From the NCBI GenBank assembly GCA_949372605.1, contig CASIAE010000008.1, forward strand, positions 62,001 through 126,000: DNA of 64,000 nucleotides, read 5' to 3'. A program made the translations under genes and the position numbers. Below the pieces are notes generated by a model. The model worked only from the letters and a program-made list of their open reading frames with translations, was not told where the DNA came from and made no database searches. Below are positions 62,342 to 64,000 of this stretch, one piece after another (the first letter of the stretch is position 1; the number at the start of each line of letters is the position of its first letter). Source of the DNA: an uncultured Flavobacteriaceae bacterium. Lineage in GTDB: Bacteria > Bacteroidota > Bacteroidia > Flavobacteriales > Flavobacteriaceae.

Positions 62342-62404
62342 TTAGGTCAATTGGGCAAAAGAAATCAATGGAACTATCAATAAAATAATTAGTGGATTTT
62401 TCAT
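62342..62404 (-). pseudogene. Orphan signal-peptide ORF (20 codons)
   Basis: Minus-strand ATG at 62404 encodes MKNPLIILLIVPLISFAQLT and then a stop. This is a textbook signal peptide (KN, hydrophobic core, SFAQ cleavage site) with no mature protein behind it. It ends 7 bases before the ATG of the following lipoprotein gene. It is either the stump of a deleted secreted-protein gene or a short leader ORF translated ahead of the lipoprotein. Confidence 0.6.
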
Positions 62405-62562
62405 AGTATCGATTATTAGATGTTTAAATATATAAATCTAATTAAAATAAATTAAGCATAAAAACTCCCAAAGCTGGATTAGAAGGATTAGTTATATAAT
62501 AAACGTTTACATGTATTTATTATGTTGCATAGTTTTTAAAAGTAATTTGGTATAATAGTAAT

Positions 62563-62667
62563 ATGATTCCCGTTTCCTTTTTTGTAAAAATTCTGTATAC
62601 TTTTGTTGTAATTATAATCCTAATTGTTGTGATGGACTTTAGAATGGATAGAAGAGGAAAGAAATAA
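62563..62667 (+). CDS. Possible 34-aa single-span membrane protein
   Basis: ATG 62563 to TAA 62667: N-terminal MIPVSFFVKILYTFVVIIIL, then IVVMDF and a charged tail RMDRRGKK. One transmembrane helix with a positive C-terminus is plausible. It precedes the plus-strand lipoprotein ORF by 27 bases. No homology is known to me, and AT-rich DNA can give such hydrophobic ORFs by chance. Confidence 0.35.
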   Translation: MIPVSFFVKILYTFVVIIILIVVMDFRMDRRGKK

Positions 62668-62694
62668 GATAAGAAAAAGAAGTAAATTACTATT

Positions 62695-63081
62695 ATGATA
62701 AAGCTACTACAAGGTATAATCATTCTCCTAGTCTTTACTAATTGTAATTCAGAAGCAAAGAAACGGAGCTTTACCATTGACTACCTTAAGTCAAACAAAT
62801 GGTGCGCAACGAAAAATGGCGATCAAATGTGTTGTGAGTTTAGTGGTAATGAAATGAAGTCCACCAAGAATGGTAAAACCGAAGCCTTTATTAATTTTGT
62901 ATTCGAACAAAAAAGTGATAGTCTGATAGCCATTAAGTACGCTGAAATAAAAGATTTTGCTTACTTCAGAATGAAGTCACTAGACATCTTGAGCTTTTAT
63001 CACAATGAGTCTGGAGGCGATGAAACCGAAGAAGTTTTTGAGCTTGTTAGAGTAAAACAGACTCCACCAAAGAAGAAGTAA
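62695..63081 (+). CDS. Small hypothetical lipoprotein
   Basis: 128 aa. Signal peptide with lipobox (MIKLLQGIIILLVFTNC), then a small beta-rich region with Cys pair (DQMCCEFSG), many charged residues and a Lys-rich end (TPPKKK). It looks like a lipocalin-like or calycin-type small lipoprotein, but I do not recognise a family. ATG at 62695. A reading frame on the opposite strand across its 5' end is a shadow. Function unknown. Confidence 0.65.
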   Translation: MIKLLQGIIILLVFTNCNSEAKKRSFTIDYLKSNKWCATKNGDQMCCEFSGNEMKSTKNGKTEAFINFVFEQKSDSLIAIKYAEIKDFAYFRMKSLDILSFYHNESGGDETEEVFELVRVKQTPPKKK

Positions 63082-63172
63082 AAACCACCTGTTTATCACT
63101 GTATTATGGCTCTATTTATTTCAGAACTATATTAGATTAAGTTATTTTAGCTGTAATGGAAACAAGTTTATG

Positions 63173-63352
63173 TCACACTTTGTTGAAGTAATTTTTGAAT
63201 TTAAAATAAAGGGCTATAAGGCATAAAAATGTTCCAGCTGGCATCAATAAAAGCACAACTAACAGTGCGATAAATTTACCCTTGCTAGCTTGTTCTACTT
63301 TTGTAGGAATATCAGCTAAATTCTTTTTAAAATCTTCGAAGAACTTTTTCAT
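63173..63352 (-). CDS. 59-aa single-span membrane protein
   Basis: Starts ATG 63352, ends TGA at 63173. It begins MKKFFEDFKKNLADIPTKVE, an amphipathic charged N-terminus, then one hydrophobic helix (FIALLVVLLLMPAGTFLCLI) and a basic tail (KFKNYFNKV). Its start codon overlaps the stop of the upstream 61-aa membrane gene (ATGA). Product unknown. Confidence 0.6.
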   Translation of the reverse strand: MKKFFEDFKKNLADIPTKVEQASKGKFIALLVVLLLMPAGTFLCLIALYFKFKNYFNKV

Positions 63353-63534
63353 TTAATTAAGTTAGATAAAATATAGAAGTAAATAACAAGATTAATAAGG
63401 TGTAAAACCCAATGAATCAATGTACCCCAATTTTTACTTCTTTTACTAATGAAATAATTTGTTCTTCCTATAGCATAAACCCCTAGAGTTAAATAAAGAA
63501 CAATTAGCAATTCATTTAAACCATAATCTTCCAT
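63349..63534 (-). CDS. 61-aa membrane protein with two hydrophobic segments
   Basis: MEDYGLNELLIVLYLTLGVY then AIGRTNYFISKRSKNWG and a second helix WVLHLINLVIYFYILSNLI. Two transmembrane helices with a short basic loop form a hairpin topology. The ATG is 2 bases after the stop of the HUH-like gene, and the stop overlaps the next gene's start, so the three genes are likely translated together. No known family. Confidence 0.6.
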   Translation of the reverse strand: MEDYGLNELLIVLYLTLGVYAIGRTNYFISKRSKNWGTLIHWVLHLINLVIYFYILSNLIK

Positions 63535-63536
63535 AA

Positions 63537-63851
63537 CTATTCTTTTTCCAAAATTCTTTTATTTTTTCCATGCCATAAAGTTATAGATAAATCGATATCA
63601 TTTCGTTGATGGTGAAAGAAAATATTAATATTACGATCGTTTTTTCGAATGTGTTTGCTAATGTATCTGAGGGTTTCTTCTTTTCCACGTATGGGCTCAA
63701 TATTGCCGATGTGTTTTTTCTTGAGGTTGATCGCTTTTGTAATTTTATCCGATAACTGATCTGGTTCTATTGGCTTGGAAGTAGCTATTGCAAGATGCAA
63801 ATGATTTGTTGGTGGCTGGGCTTTGTTAAAAAGAGTTCCTGGAATTGGCAA
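63537..63851 (-). CDS. Short protein with HUH-endonuclease-like motifs
   Basis: 104 aa from a TTG at 63851; an in-frame stop lies four codons upstream and no ATG is available. It contains NHLHLAI (His17-x-His19, an HUH-type metal motif) and LRYISKHIRKN (Tyr63, the Y-x-x-K/H arrangement of rolling-circle Rep proteins and related nucleases). Only 16 residues precede the HUH, far fewer than usual, so the gene is probably N-terminally truncated or starts differently. It heads a three-gene coupled cluster with two tiny membrane proteins. Confidence 0.5.
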   Translation of the reverse strand: MPIPGTLFNKAQPPTNHLHLAIATSKPIEPDQLSDKITKAINLKKKHIGNIEPIRGKEETLRYISKHIRKNDRNINIFFHHQRNDIDLSITLWHGKNKRILEKE

Positions 63852-64000
63852 TGCTTCCGACTACAATTTTAATTATTTTTGGGTGCACTCATTCGACAAT
63901 ATCGACCAAATGGTTGATAGAAAGCTTTTTTGGCAAAATTTTAAATCGAAGTTTGGCATTGAAATAAGCTCATTAGGTCCCGTGAATTGGAAAGGTAATG

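Noticed and set aside
62520-62777. 85-codon minus-strand frame
   Set aside because: Overlaps the plus-strand lipoprotein with a clear lipobox; the minus frame is low-complexity hydrophobic text in AT-rich DNA. Treated as a shadow.

Overview
This 64-kb window is AT-rich and gene-dense, and looks like the chromosome of a marine member of the Flavobacteriia (phylum Bacteroidota). The evidence is as follows. It carries the Bacteroidota-type promoter core TAnnTTTG and has few Shine-Dalgarno sequences. The gene order tuf / tRNA-Trp / secE / nusG / rplKAJL / rpoBC / DUF3467 is of the kind seen in the phylum. The blocks rpmB-rpmG-DUF4295 and guaA-LysM protein-pyrG-yidC are familiar from flavobacteria. 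BshC (bacillithiol), a DUF4369 lipoprotein and a secreted sulfatase are also present. No rRNA, CRISPR array, prophage or intact insertion sequence was seen. The genus cannot be named from the sequence alone.

Layout. Positions 1-4.3 kb hold dapD (cut by the window edge), a Sua5-type enzyme, cca, a COX15-type haem A synthase and a pRiA4b-Orf3-like protein, all on +. Next come a conserved hypothetical with a kinase-like core (-), uvrB (+) and a frameshifted GNAT acetyltransferase (+). hsp20 and sucC (-) diverge from lysA (+). From 11.5 to 30 kb runs a long minus-strand block: mnmA, yidC, pyrG, a LysM/ligand-binding protein, guaA, bshC, rimO, a hydrolase, ftsY, DUF4295-rpmG-rpmB, cinA, a FAH-family protein, a DnaQ-like exonuclease, an acyltransferase E2 and recR. 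From 30 to 41 kb lie a sodium:solute symporter (+), a CoA-binding protein without a usable start codon, a FabH-like / AarF-like / TetR trio (-), htpG, an AlkB-like enzyme and a DUF4369 lipoprotein (+), a small hypothetical, queD and idi (-), and prfC (+). From 41.4 to 54.2 kb is the transcription/translation supercluster on the minus strand, followed by the divergent aconitase gene (+).

The last 8 kb (57-64 kb) is accessory. A minus-strand set encodes a lipoprotein of probable alpha/alpha-barrel type, a formylglycine-type sulfatase and a secreted probable TIM-barrel glycoside hydrolase; the last two overlap. Together they suggest breakdown of a sulfated polysaccharide, probably algal. Around them are decay products: a fragment of a BspA/DUF285 repeat protein, an orphan signal peptide and several tiny membrane ORFs. 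At the right edge, three very short, tightly coupled minus-strand genes encode a short protein with HUH-like and Y-x-x-K-like motifs, a 61-aa protein with two hydrophobic segments and a 59-aa protein with one. This is the least explained part of the window and the best candidate for an undescribed system, although a truncated mobile-element remnant is equally possible.
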